Origin: Novosphingobium sp. | GTDB lineage: Bacteria > Pseudomonadota > Alphaproteobacteria > Sphingomonadales > Sphingomonadaceae | Direction of reading: 5' to 3' | Length of the DNA stretch: 35,607 bases | Assembly: GCA_030697365.1 (NCBI GenBank) | Contig: JAUYQH010000192.1 | Location: 1 to 35,607 of the forward strand | Shown here: positions 18,123 through 25,839 of the stretch, one piece after another | How positions within the stretch are numbered: the first letter of the stretch is position 1 | Layout of the letters: every line of letters begins with the position of its first letter | Notes under the pieces: model-generated | What the model was told of the DNA's origin: nothing | The model's database searches: none | Seen by the model: only the letters and a program-made list of their open reading frames with translations | Translations under genes and position numbers: made by a program

Positions 18123-18137
18123 GACAAGGTCCTTGTC
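18123..18137 (-). promoter_or_regulatory. Palindrome covering the ribosome-binding site of the export lipoprotein gene
   Basis: A perfect 7-bp inverted repeat with a single centre base (GACAAGG, one base, CCTTGTC) lies directly before the ATG at 18121 and contains the AAGGA Shine-Dalgarno element. As RNA it can fold into a 6-bp stem with a 3-base loop that would hide the ribosome-binding site; as DNA it could be an operator. Either use is inferred. Confidence 0.55.
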
Positions 18138-18319
18138 AGGCGCGCGCGGGAGCCGCCGCGAAGCCGCTTCCGGGTCCGCCAGCCACCGCTTGAGCGGCGA
18201 GCTATGCGGTGAATTGGTGAAGATACCGTTAGCCTTGTTGGCTGAAGGTCTCGGCGCACAAGCGCCGCGCGGGTGCTGTCCCGTTTCGGGATTTCGACGC
18301 GGGAGAGGTTAACTTGCGG
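18138..18319 (-). promoter_or_regulatory. Leader and probable promoter region of the export lipoprotein gene, with several short hairpins
   Basis: This gap holds no gene. On the minus strand it contains a series of short inverted repeats: CCCG-AAA-CGGG near 18281-18291, GGCGC-TTGT-GCGCC near 18254-18267, AGCC-AACAA-GGCT near 18231-18243 and CCGCT-CA-AGCGG near 18186-18197. None is followed by a T-run, so they do not look like a simple terminator for the decarboxylase gene. I see no clear sigma-70 pair and no good sigma-54 GG/GC element, although sigma-54 control by PrsR is known for related loci. Confidence 0.4.
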
Positions 18320-19546
18320 TCAGATCAGCATTTCTTTCGCCGGTCCCTGCCCCAGAAACTGCGCCGGGCTGGCGCTGGCGCCATAAGCCCCGGCGCAGAA
18401 CACCGCGACCAGATCGCCGACCTCCCCGCGCGGGAAACCGGCCTTGTCGGCCAGCCGGTCGAGCGGGGTGCACAGGCACCCGACCACGCTCGCTTCCTCC
18501 GCCACCGGCGCGCCGAACCGGCTGGCAATGGCCACCGGGTAGTTGCGGCGGACCACCGTGCCGAAGTTGCCACTGGCGGCAAGCTGATGATGCAATCCCC
18601 CGTCGGTGACGAGAAAGACCTCGCCATGGCTTTCCTTGCGATCGACGATGCGGGTTAGATAGACCCCCGCCGGGCCGACCAGCCAGCGGCCGAGCTCGAT
18701 GCAGAATTCGGTGCCTTCGAGCAGCGGAGGCAGCGCGGCAAAGCTTTCGCCCAGCGCTGAGCCGATGGCCTCGACGTCGAGGTCGGCGTCACCGGGAAAG
18801 TACGGAATGCCGAAGCCGCCGCCCAGGTTGCAGGCTGGCAGTGCAACGCCGACCTGGTCCGCCAGCCGTGCGGCCAATTCGAGCGTCTGTGCCTGGGTTG
18901 CGATGATCGCCACCGCGTCGAGCGCCTGGCTGCCCGCGAAGATGTGCAGCCCGCGCCATTCAGCGCGCGACTTGACAATGGTCCGGATAACCTCAGGTAC
19001 TTTCTCCGCATCGATCCCGAAAGGTTTGGCACCACCGCCCATTTTCATCCCAGACCCCTTCAGATCGAAGTCCGGATTGACCCGCACCGCCAGCCGCGGC
19101 GCGGTTCCGAGGCGTTCAGCGATAGCCAGCGCCCGATGGGCTTCGGCCAGCGATTCGAGGTTGATCGTCACCCCCGCGGCAATCGCCGCCTCGAGCTCGG
19201 CATCGCGCTTGCCCGGTCCTGCAAAACTGACCTTCTCCGCCGAGACGCCCGCCGCCGCGACGATCGCCAGTTCACCCCCTGATGCGATGTCGAAGCCGTC
19301 CACCTTGGCTGCCATGAATTCGAGTAATGCACCGTAAGAGTTTGCTTTGACTGCATAATGAATCGCCAGCCGTTGCGGCATGGCGCTGCGCAAACGCGCG
19401 ATCCGCGCTGCGATCAGCGTGCGCGAATAGACGAACAGCGGGGTATCCCCCGCATCCCCCACCAACGAATTCGCGGTCCGTCCGTCGATCGCCAGATCTC
19501 CATCGATCGCCTCGAACCCGTCGGGTATCGGACCGAGCGGCCTCAT
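18320..19546 (-). CDS. PLP-dependent decarboxylase, exosortase A system-associated (DapDC/ODC fold)
   Basis: This 408-residue fold type III decarboxylase resembles diaminopimelate decarboxylase and belongs to the exosortase A-associated subfamily (TIGR03099 type). It would decarboxylate an amino acid or an amino-acyl group to an amine; the substrate is not known. The PLP lysine is Lys68 in YAVKANS. A glycine-rich phosphate-binding stretch (NLGGGFGIPYFPGD) lies mid-protein and the catalytic cysteine region is VVGCLCTPLDRL near the C-terminus. The ATG at 19546 overlaps the ligase stop as ATGA. The frame stays open to 20656 inside the ligase gene, which is a reading-frame shadow. Confidence 0.92.
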   Translation of the reverse strand: MRPLGPIPDGFEAIDGDLAIDGRTANSLVGDAGDTPLFVYSRTLIAARIARLRSAMPQRLAIHYAVKANSYGALLEFMAAKVDGFDIASGGELAIVAAAGVSAEKVSFAGPGKRDAELEAAIAAGVTINLESLAEAHRALAIAERLGTAPRLAVRVNPDFDLKGSGMKMGGGAKPFGIDAEKVPEVIRTIVKSRAEWRGLHIFAGSQALDAVAIIATQAQTLELAARLADQVGVALPACNLGGGFGIPYFPGDADLDVEAIGSALGESFAALPPLLEGTEFCIELGRWLVGPAGVYLTRIVDRKESHGEVFLVTDGGLHHQLAASGNFGTVVRRNYPVAIASRFGAPVAEEASVVGCLCTPLDRLADKAGFPRGEVGDLVAVFCAGAYGASASPAQFLGQGPAKEMLI

Positions 19547-21102
19547 GCCGCCAGTTCCTGCGCCAACGCAGCGCGATCGAGCTTGCCGTTGGGGTTGAGC
19601 GGCAGCGTCTCGCGCCAGTGGATCGTGTGCGGGACCATGAAGTTGGGGAGAGCCGATGCCAGGGCCTGGGGCAACGCCTCGCGCGCCTCCGGCACGGTGC
19701 TGCGCACCACGAGATGAATTGCCTGCCCCAGTCGTGCGTCGGGCAGGCCCAGCGCCACCGCCTCGGCCACCAGCCCGGTCGCCAGCGCCGCGTCCTCGAT
19801 TTCCTGCGGGCTCACCCGGTTGCCCGAGGTCTTGATCATGGCGTCGCGTCGCCCGGCAAAGTGAAGCAGTCCGGCGGGATCGCGACGCACCCGGTCGCCC
19901 GACCACACCGCCGTGCCGCCATAGCGCGACCACGCGGGCGCGGGGCGAAAGCGTTCCGCGGTCCGGACCGGGTCCTGCCAGTATCCTTGCGCAACCAGCG
20001 GCCCGGCGTGGACGAGCTCGCCCTCTTCGTCCGACGCTGCCCCGGTCCCATCGTCGGCGACCACCATTACCTCCGCGAACGGGATCGCCGCACCGATCGA
20101 GGTCGGGTGCGCGTCGATCAGCGCCGGATCGAGGTAGCTCGAGCGGAACGCCTCGGTCAGCCCGTACATCGCGTAAAGATCGGCCTGCGGGAACTGCGCG
20201 CGTAATTTGCGCACCAGATCGACGGTCAGTGCGCCGCCGGTGTTGGTCAGCCGCCGCAGGCTGACGCCCGCCTCGCCCCAGTCCTGCTCGACCAGCTGGA
20301 CCCACAGCGGCGGGATCGCGGCGAGCGTGGTCAGCCGCCCGCGCTCGACCGCCTTGACCACGTCGCGCGGCGTCAAGTAGTCGAGCGGCGCTATCGAAGC
20401 ACCTGCAAACCAGCCTGAAAACAATTGATTCTGCCCATAATCGAAGCTCAGCGGCATGACGCCCAGCAGGCGGTCGGCGGGCGTGAGCTTGAGATAGGCG
20501 GCAACGCTGACCGCCCCCAGCCAGAGGTTGGCGTGGCTCAGCATCACCCCCTTGGGCTTGCCGGTAGAACCGCTGGTGTAGAGGATTTGGGCAGGCCCCG
20601 CCGGATCGTGGCTGGACGGTCCAGGCAGCGCCGTCACTGCCTCCGCCGCGACCCATGCGGCCGCTTCCTCGATTGCCCCCGCTTGCGCCAGATCGCCCCG
20701 CTCCAGCGTCGCCAGCCGCGCCGCGTTGGCGATCAGCAACCGCGCGCCGCTATCGCCGAGGATATGCGCGACTTGCGCGCGCTTGAGCAGCGGATTGACG
20801 GGTACGTACACAAGACCCGCCCGCGCCGCGGCGAGGGGCAACAGGCATGCCAGCTCGCTCTTGGGCAACCAGCAGGCGACACGTTCGCCGTTCTCGGGCA
20901 CTTTCGTGCTTAACCAGCCGGCCAGCCTGGCGACACGCGCCCTTAACGCCTGATAGCTTACAGGCCCCGAACGCAGCAGCAGCGCGGGCGCATCCGCCGC
21001 GCCGCGAAGCGCGAGATAGTCGAGCGGCAACGCGGGTGGGACGGGTTCGATGATAGGACTGCCCGGTAAGGAAGGACGATGACGAGGCGCGGTTAATGGC
21101 AA
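19543..21102 (-). CDS. Acyl-CoA ligase (AMP-forming), exosortase A system-associated
   Basis: This ANL-superfamily adenylating enzyme (TIGR03098 type) would activate a carboxylic acid as an acyl adenylate and load it onto CoA or, plausibly, the acyl carrier protein encoded at 22153. The motifs are YTSGSTGKPKGV (ATP loop), YGLTEAFRSSYL, GDRVRRD, RRDAMIKTSGNRVSP (hinge) and NPNGKLDR with the catalytic lysine near the C-terminus. The start is uncertain: there is no ATG or GTG, only a TTG at 21102, which overlaps the divergent plus-strand gene by 7 bp, and a TTG at 21030, just before PLDYLALRG, where family similarity begins. It is the first gene of the minus-strand arm. Confidence 0.9.
   Translation of the reverse strand: MPLTAPRHRPSLPGSPIIEPVPPALPLDYLALRGAADAPALLLRSGPVSYQALRARVARLAGWLSTKVPENGERVACWLPKSELACLLPLAAARAGLVYVPVNPLLKRAQVAHILGDSGARLLIANAARLATLERGDLAQAGAIEEAAAWVAAEAVTALPGPSSHDPAGPAQILYTSGSTGKPKGVMLSHANLWLGAVSVAAYLKLTPADRLLGVMPLSFDYGQNQLFSGWFAGASIAPLDYLTPRDVVKAVERGRLTTLAAIPPLWVQLVEQDWGEAGVSLRRLTNTGGALTVDLVRKLRAQFPQADLYAMYGLTEAFRSSYLDPALIDAHPTSIGAAIPFAEVMVVADDGTGAASDEEGELVHAGPLVAQGYWQDPVRTAERFRPAPAWSRYGGTAVWSGDRVRRDPAGLLHFAGRRDAMIKTSGNRVSPQEIEDAALATGLVAEAVALGLPDARLGQAIHLVVRSTVPEAREALPQALASALPNFMVPHTIHWRETLPLNPNGKLDRAALAQELAA
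21031..21095. promoter_or_regulatory. Divergent start region between the two XrtA arms
   Basis: If the ligase starts at the TTG at 21030, this 65-bp stretch is the only space for two divergent promoters; if it starts at 21102 there is no space at all. It contains AAGGAAGG at 21068-21075 and GAGG near 21084 on the plus strand, the latter a possible ribosome-binding element for the gene at 21096. I see no convincing promoter hexamers. Confidence 0.3.
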
Positions 21103-22121
21103 GCGTCGAATATCTCGTTAATCCGCGCGAGGCGCAAGCGGCTTGGGCCGATGTGCTCGGACGCGGATCCCAGCGCGCGCCGTTCGACCGCCTCGAGTGG
21201 TGGACCGCGCTCCACGAGCTGTGCCTGCCCAATGAGCAGCCGCTGTTGGCGCTGGCATGCGAAGGCGAGGCACGATGCGCGATCGCGCTGCTGCGCCGCC
21301 CGGGCACCGGGCAGCTGCGCAGCCTGGCCAACTGGTACAGCTTTTGGAGTCGTCCGGTATTTTCGGGCGGGGGTGAACCGCTCCTGCCCGAGCTCGCACG
21401 CGACCTGGCCCGACACGCTTGGCGGATCAGTCTGGCCCCTATTGCCGAAGCCGATGCGGCGCGGGCTGGCACCGCGTTTGCCACAGCAGGATGGTCGGTT
21501 CGCGCCGACCAGGTCGATGTCAACCACCGGATCGACCTTGCCGGGCGCAGCTTTGCCGAATACTGGGCCGCCCGTCCCGGTCGCCTGCGCGAGACCGTGC
21601 GCCGCAAGGGGGCCAAGGGCGCGGTCGCACTGCGCATTGCCGAACGCTTCGACCCCGCCGACTGGGCCGATTACGAGGCGGTCTACGCGCGCAGCTGGAA
21701 GCCCGAGGAAGGCAGCCCCGCGTTCCTCCACCGCTTTGCGCAAACCGAGGGTCAGGCCGGCACGCTTCGCCTCGGCCTGGCCCATATCGACGGCCTTCCG
21801 GTCGCCGCCCAGCTGTGGAGCGTCGAGGCCGGAACCGCCTGCATTCACAAGCTCGCCCACGACGAAGCCGCCAAGGCGCATTCCCCCGGCACCCTGCTCA
21901 GTCACGCGCTGTTCGCCCATGTCATCGACCGCGACCGCGTCCACACCATCGATTTCGGCACGGGCGACGACGCCTACAAGCGCGACTGGATGGAGACCGT
22001 GCGCCCGATGCTGCGGCTGGAGATGCACCGCCCGCGCGACCCGCGCAGCTGGTCCCACCTGCTCCGCGCTCGCTTACGCGGCCCCGGCTTGCCCCTTGCC
22101 GCACTGCACCATGGCGGTTAG
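21096..22121 (+). CDS. GNAT-fold acyltransferase, CelD/BcsL-like
   Basis: This 341-residue protein belongs to the Acetyltransf_6 (CelD/BcsL-like) branch of the GNAT superfamily, often found in polysaccharide loci, where it may acylate sugars or precursors. The characteristic C-terminal motif is clear (IDFGTGDDAYKRDW, about 280-293), preceded by the VYARSWKPEEGSPAFL and AAQLWSVEAGTACIHKLAHDE segments that build the acyl-CoA site. It lacks a signal peptide and is likely cytoplasmic. The ATG at 21096 gives a full-length family start. It heads the plus-strand arm and precedes the carrier protein by 31 bp, so an ACP-bound acyl group is a possible donor (inference). Confidence 0.82.
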   Translation: MASVEYLVNPREAQAAWADVLGRGSQRAPFDRLEWWTALHELCLPNEQPLLALACEGEARCAIALLRRPGTGQLRSLANWYSFWSRPVFSGGGEPLLPELARDLARHAWRISLAPIAEADAARAGTAFATAGWSVRADQVDVNHRIDLAGRSFAEYWAARPGRLRETVRRKGAKGAVALRIAERFDPADWADYEAVYARSWKPEEGSPAFLHRFAQTEGQAGTLRLGLAHIDGLPVAAQLWSVEAGTACIHKLAHDEAAKAHSPGTLLSHALFAHVIDRDRVHTIDFGTGDDAYKRDWMETVRPMLRLEMHRPRDPRSWSHLLRARLRGPGLPLAALHHGG

Positions 22122-22152
22122 ACCGCTCCCGAACAGGGGGGGAAGGCCCGGC

Positions 22153-22449
22153 ATGCGCCAGACTGCGGCACGACAAGGGGCTCGGGGGACCCGCGACGAG
22201 ACCGACACCCGGCTGCGCGCCATCCTGCGCGACGTGCTGGGGTTGAAGCCCGCGCAAGTCGAGGCGTTCGAGGCCGATACCGGGCTGTTCGGCGCTTTGC
22301 CCGAGCTTGATTCGATGGCGGTGGCAGGCCTGCTCACCGAGATGGAAGATCGCCTCGAGATCGTCATCGATGACGACGAGGTCGATGGCGAACTGCTCGA
22401 GACATACGGCAACCTGCTCACCTTCGCGAGAGCCAAGCGCGGACAGTGA
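22153..22449 (+). CDS. Acyl carrier protein, exosortase A locus
   Basis: This 98-residue carrier protein is slightly longer than the usual 75-90 residues because of a basic N-terminal extension (MRQTAARQGARGTRDE). The phosphopantetheine attachment site is Ser54 in the ELDSMAVAGL motif. The acidic helices around it (MEDRLEIVIDDDEVDGE) are typical of carrier proteins. The start at 22153 has a strong GGGGGAAGG element upstream. Its TGA overlaps the GTG of the next gene (GTGA, 22446-22449). With the acyl-CoA ligase and hydrolases it forms a small carrier-based module whose acyl group is unknown. Confidence 0.9.
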   Translation: MRQTAARQGARGTRDETDTRLRAILRDVLGLKPAQVEAFEADTGLFGALPELDSMAVAGLLTEMEDRLEIVIDDDEVDGELLETYGNLLTFARAKRGQ

Positions 22450-23123
22450 AAGCGGTTTCCTGGCCCTGCCCCGCGCCCGGCGGCAGCGGCGAGGAATTGG
22501 CGCTGGTTGCCGGGCCGTCAGCCGCCGTGGCGCGCGTTCTGATCGTCCCTGCGCTGTTCGAGGATGCCAACCGCACCCGGCGAATGCTGGTCGAAACGAT
22601 GCGCGCGCTGGCCGGGCGGGGCATCGCCAGCGTGCTTCCCGATATGCCCGGCTGCAACGAGAGCCTCGCGCCGCTGGAACGGCAGGACCTGGCCTCATGG
22701 CGCGCCGCAACTGCTGCAGCCGCCCGGCATTTTTCGACAAGTCATGCGTTGAGCTTGCGTGGCGGTGCGCTGGTTGCTCCGATTCTTCCCGGCTGGCAGC
22801 TCGTACCGGTTGCCGGTGTCCAGGTGCTCCGCCCGATGCTCCGCGCACGCACCGTCGCATCGCGCGAGGACGGCCGCGCCGAGACGATGGAGGGGCTGCT
22901 CGACCGGGGCCGTGATGCCGGGCTGGGGCTGGCGGGTTATCGGCTCGGTGCGGCAATGGTCGGCGATCTCGAGGCCGCCACGGTTCCGGATCGGCCGACG
23001 CTTGGGACCCTTAAGCTCGAAGATCTGGGCGGCGGGGCGCTGTGGCTGCGGAGCGAGCCGGGCGAGGACGCAGGCTTGTCGGCCGCGCTTGCCGCGCGGG
23101 TCGCGGCGGACCTGACGCCATGA
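22446..23123 (+). CDS. Alpha/beta hydrolase-like protein, exosortase A system-associated (hydrolase 2 type)
   Basis: This 225-residue alpha/beta hydrolase-like protein matches the hydrolase 2 group of exosortase A loci (TIGR03101 type). The fold is suggested by the strand ARVLIVPALFEDANRTRR, the helix ETMRALAGRGIASVLPDMPGC and the elbow SLRGGALVAP. At the elbow the usual GxSxG serine position is arginine (LSLRGG), so classical serine hydrolysis is unlikely; as far as I recall this is a trait of the group. It starts with GTG at 22446, overlapping the carrier stop, and its stop overlaps the next start as ATGA (23120-23123). A role in releasing or binding the ACP-linked group is only inferred. 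Confidence 0.8.
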   Translation: MKAVSWPCPAPGGSGEELALVAGPSAAVARVLIVPALFEDANRTRRMLVETMRALAGRGIASVLPDMPGCNESLAPLERQDLASWRAATAAAARHFSTSHALSLRGGALVAPILPGWQLVPVAGVQVLRPMLRARTVASREDGRAETMEGLLDRGRDAGLGLAGYRLGAAMVGDLEAATVPDRPTLGTLKLEDLGGGALWLRSEPGEDAGLSAALAARVAADLTP

Positions 23124-23887
23124 GGCGCGTGGTGGAATTCGCCTGCGAGGGCGAGACGCTGTTGGGCACGCTCGACGAGGCAAGCGGCGACACCGGCCTG
23201 TTGATCGCCAGCGGCGGCAACGAAATCCGCGCCGGCGCATGGGCGGGACAGGCGCTGCTGGCGGCGCGGCTCGCCGCGGCGGGCCATCCCGTGTTCCGTT
23301 TCGACCGGCGCGGGGTGGGCGACAGCGGCGGCGTGAACCGCGGCTATCGCGAAAGCCGCGCCGACATCGCCGTGGCACTGGCCGCGTTCCGCGAGGCTGC
23401 GCCGAGGCTGCGCCGGGTCGTCGCATTCGGCAACTGCGACGCGGCCAGCGCGTTGATGCTGATCGGCGGCGACCTGACGATAGATGCGCTGGTGCTCGCC
23501 AATCCGTGGACGGTCGAGGGCGAGGACGACGGCGCGCAGGCCCCCGCCGCGTTGCGCCGGCGCTATGCCGCCAAGCTTTCCGACCCGGCCGAATGGAAAC
23601 GCCTGCTGGGCGGCGGGATAGACCTGCGCAAGCTTGCCGTCGGCTTGCGCCGCGCCGTGGCGCCCGCCCCCGCTTCCGCGCTCGCCGACCGGATGCGCGA
23701 TGGTCTCGGCCGCTTTGACGGCCCGGTCACGATCCTGCTCGCCGAGCGCGACCGCACCGCGCAACTGTTCGTGGCAGCCTGGGGCGATGACCCGCGCATC
23801 ACCTGCCTCGCCAGCGCCTCGCACAGCTTTGCCGACGAAACCGCGCACGATTGGCTGTTCGAGCGGATTTGCGACGCGCTCGGCTAA
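23120..23887 (+). CDS. Alpha/beta hydrolase, exosortase A system-associated (hydrolase 1 type)
   Basis: This 255-residue alpha/beta hydrolase matches the hydrolase 1 group of exosortase A loci (TIGR03100 type). The oxyanion region is LLIASGGNEIRAG, then FRFDRRGVGDSGG as in many alpha/beta hydrolases. The elbow reads FGNCDAASAL, putting cysteine where serine is usual. A late acid/base pair is visible in LLAERDRTAQLF and the C-terminal SASHSFAD histidine. It starts at the ATG at 23120 overlapping the previous stop; the frame is open further upstream but only in the shadow of hydrolase 2. It ends 4 bp from the convergent trxB stop. The natural substrate is unknown. Confidence 0.85.
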   Translation: MRRVVEFACEGETLLGTLDEASGDTGLLIASGGNEIRAGAWAGQALLAARLAAAGHPVFRFDRRGVGDSGGVNRGYRESRADIAVALAAFREAAPRLRRVVAFGNCDAASALMLIGGDLTIDALVLANPWTVEGEDDGAQAPAALRRRYAAKLSDPAEWKRLLGGGIDLRKLAVGLRRAVAPAPASALADRMRDGLGRFDGPVTILLAERDRTAQLFVAAWGDDPRITCLASASHSFADETAHDWLFERICDALG

Positions 23888-23891
23888 GCCG

Positions 23892-24881
23892 CTACTCCGC
23901 CGCCTGCACCACCTTGTGCGCCGCAAACTCGCGCTCGGCGACGAAGCGTTCGGCGTCGAGCGCGGCCATGCAGCCGGTGCCCGCGGCGGTCACCGCCTGG
24001 CGATAGATCGGGTCCATCACGTCGCCGCAGGCGAACACGCCCGGAATCGCGGTCTTGGGCGTGCCCGGCTCGACCAGCAGATAGCCCGACGGGTCCATTT
24101 CGAGCTTGCCCTTGAACAGTTCGGTCGCGGGGGCGTGGCCGATCGCGACGAACGCGCCGTCGGTGGGATGCGTGCTCGCCTCGCCGGTCACCGTATCGGT
24201 CAGCGCCAGCCCGGTCAGCCCCCCTGCGAGCGGATCGCCGAGGAAGCTATCGACCTTCTTGTTCCAGATCACCCGGATGTTCGGGTGCGCGAACAAACGG
24301 TCCTGAAGGATGCGCTCGGCGCGCAAGCTGTCGCGGCGGTGGATCAGGGTGACCTCGGGCGAGTGGTTGGTCAGGTACAGCGCCTCCTCGACCGCGGTGT
24401 TGCCCCCGCCGATCACCGCGACCCTCTTGCCGCGATAGAAGAACCCGTCGCAGGTGGCGCAAGCCGAAACGCCCTTGCCGGCCAACTCGACCTCGCCCGG
24501 CACGCCCAGCCACTTGGCCTGCGCGCCGGTGGCGATGACCAGCGTCTCGCCTTCATAGATATCGCCGCCGTCGCCGATCGCGCGGAATGCCGTTCCTGGT
24601 TCTCCCCGTCCTGAAAGGTCGATCGAGACGATGGTGTCCCACAGCATCCGCGTGCCGACATGCTCGGCCTGCGCCTGCATCTGCTCCATCAGCCACGGGC
24701 CCTGGATCACGTCGCGAAAGCCGGGATAGTTCTCGACATCGGTGGTGATCGTCAGCTGCCCGCCGGGCTGGAGCCCCTGGACCACGATCGGCTTGAGGCC
24801 TGCCCGCGCGCCGTAAATCGCCGCGGACATTCCCGCCGGTCCCGAGCCGACAATCAACATGCGCGTGGTATGGGTGGTCAT
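23892..24881 (-). CDS. trxB: Thioredoxin-disulfide reductase
   Basis: This 329-residue low-molecular-weight thioredoxin reductase uses NADPH and FAD to reduce thioredoxin in the cytoplasm. The FAD motif is GSGPAG (12-17), the redox-active pair is CATC at 141-144, and the NADPH motif is GGGNTAVEEA (about 157-166). A second FAD contact, GVFACGDVMDPIYRQAV, sits near the C-terminus. The start at 24881 has a strong GGAGGG element. It ends with TAG, 4 bp from the convergent hydrolase gene, and is not functionally part of the XrtA locus. Confidence 0.97.
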   Translation of the reverse strand: MTTHTTRMLIVGSGPAGMSAAIYGARAGLKPIVVQGLQPGGQLTITTDVENYPGFRDVIQGPWLMEQMQAQAEHVGTRMLWDTIVSIDLSGRGEPGTAFRAIGDGGDIYEGETLVIATGAQAKWLGVPGEVELAGKGVSACATCDGFFYRGKRVAVIGGGNTAVEEALYLTNHSPEVTLIHRRDSLRAERILQDRLFAHPNIRVIWNKKVDSFLGDPLAGGLTGLALTDTVTGEASTHPTDGAFVAIGHAPATELFKGKLEMDPSGYLLVEPGTPKTAIPGVFACGDVMDPIYRQAVTAAGTGCMAALDAERFVAEREFAAHKVVQAAE

Positions 24882-24896
24882 CGTTCCCTCCGTGAG

Positions 24897-24915
24897 CGCG
24901 CGAGATAATCGCGCG
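24897..24915 (-). promoter_or_regulatory. Inverted repeat in the trxB leader
   Basis: A perfect 7-bp inverted repeat (CGCGCGA, 5-base spacer, TCGCGCG) lies 16-34 bp upstream of the trxB start, just before its ribosome-binding site. It could be a hairpin in the leader or an operator; no further evidence is visible. Confidence 0.35.
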
Positions 24916-24969
24916 GCGGGCGAATTGCGAATCCGGCGGTGACGATTTTCCCCGGCGGAAAGCGAGTGG

Positions 24970-25758
24970 TCAGCTCAGCAGGCTCGCGCGGATTGCGGCG
25001 CACTGGGCTTCGTTCACGGCCAGCACTTCGTCGAGATAACGGTCGAAATCGCCGTGCCGCTCGCGGATCGCGGCGTGGGCGGCAGCGATGTACTCGGGCG
25101 CGACGCCGATCATCGCCAGCACCGCCTCCTCGTCCATCTCGGGGCCGTAACGGGCGCGAAAGCGGGCAAGGCCGCCTGCGAGCTGTCCGCCGATGTCGGC
25201 AGCTTCGTTGGTCAGCAGGTAGTCGGCCATCGCATCGTCGGGATGGACGCCGAGGATGTGGTGGGTCAGCGAGGCCGCCAGCCCGGTGCGGTCCTTGCCC
25301 GCGACGCAGTGAAGCAGGCTGGGGCCCCGATCCTCGGCGAGTTCCGCGAAGTACAGCTTCATCGATTCAACCAGCACAGGCCGCCACGGCATGCCCTGGT
25401 TGAGGCGGATCATCGCCGCTCGGGCCTCGGCCCCCGTGCGCACCCCCTGCCCCGCCGATTCGTGCGCCGCGGCCCCGGCTAAACCGGCAGTCTCCCCCGG
25501 CTCATAAAGCACCGCCGCGCCAAATTCGGGATGCCGCGCGCACGGGTAGAGCGCCCGCTCGCTGTCGCCGCGCAAGTCGATCACCGCGGTCAGGCCCAGC
25601 GCGGCAACCTTGTCGAGGTCTTCGGCCGAAGCCTCGTGGTGGTGCCCCGATCGCCAGAGCACCCGTCGCTTCACCATGGCGCCATCGGTCCCCGCATAGC
25701 CCCCGTAGTCGCGAAAGTTGCGGATGCCGTCGAGCGGGAGGATGCGGTCGGTGTTCAT
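24970..25758 (-). CDS. Tyrosine-protein phosphatase, Y_phosphatase3/LpxX-like (PF13350 type)
   Basis: This 262-residue protein-tyrosine phosphatase of the Y_phosphatase3 family would dephosphorylate proteins or phosphoinositide-like substrates; the target here is unknown. The P-loop HCVAGKDRTG has the nucleophile Cys151 and Arg157. The N-terminal RNFRDYGGYA signature and RSGHHHEASAEDL segment are typical. No signal peptide is evident. The ATG at 25758 is the natural start; the frame is open far upstream through other genes. It lies 88 bp before trxB on the same strand and diverges from the esterase gene. The nearby tyrosine autokinase is a tempting partner but there is no direct evidence. Confidence 0.88.
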   Translation of the reverse strand: MNTDRILPLDGIRNFRDYGGYAGTDGAMVKRRVLWRSGHHHEASAEDLDKVAALGLTAVIDLRGDSERALYPCARHPEFGAAVLYEPGETAGLAGAAAHESAGQGVRTGAEARAAMIRLNQGMPWRPVLVESMKLYFAELAEDRGPSLLHCVAGKDRTGLAASLTHHILGVHPDDAMADYLLTNEAADIGGQLAGGLARFRARYGPEMDEEAVLAMIGVAPEYIAAAHAAIRERHGDFDRYLDEVLAVNEAQCAAIRASLLS

Positions 25759-25839
25759 GGCCCGCGCCGTAGCCGCGCCGCCCGCGCTGGACAATGCCCC
25801 GGAGCCGAAGCAGGAATGCCCAAACGGAGGAAGAACCCC

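Noticed and set aside
18320..20656. Possible ligase-decarboxylase fusion in one long frame
   Set aside because: The upstream part is a different frame of the ligase gene; the ATGA overlap at 19543-19546 marks a separate start.
24897..24915. Intrinsic terminator upstream of trxB
   Set aside because: The inverted repeat has no T-run on either side and lies just before the trxB start, so a leader or operator element is more likely than a terminator.
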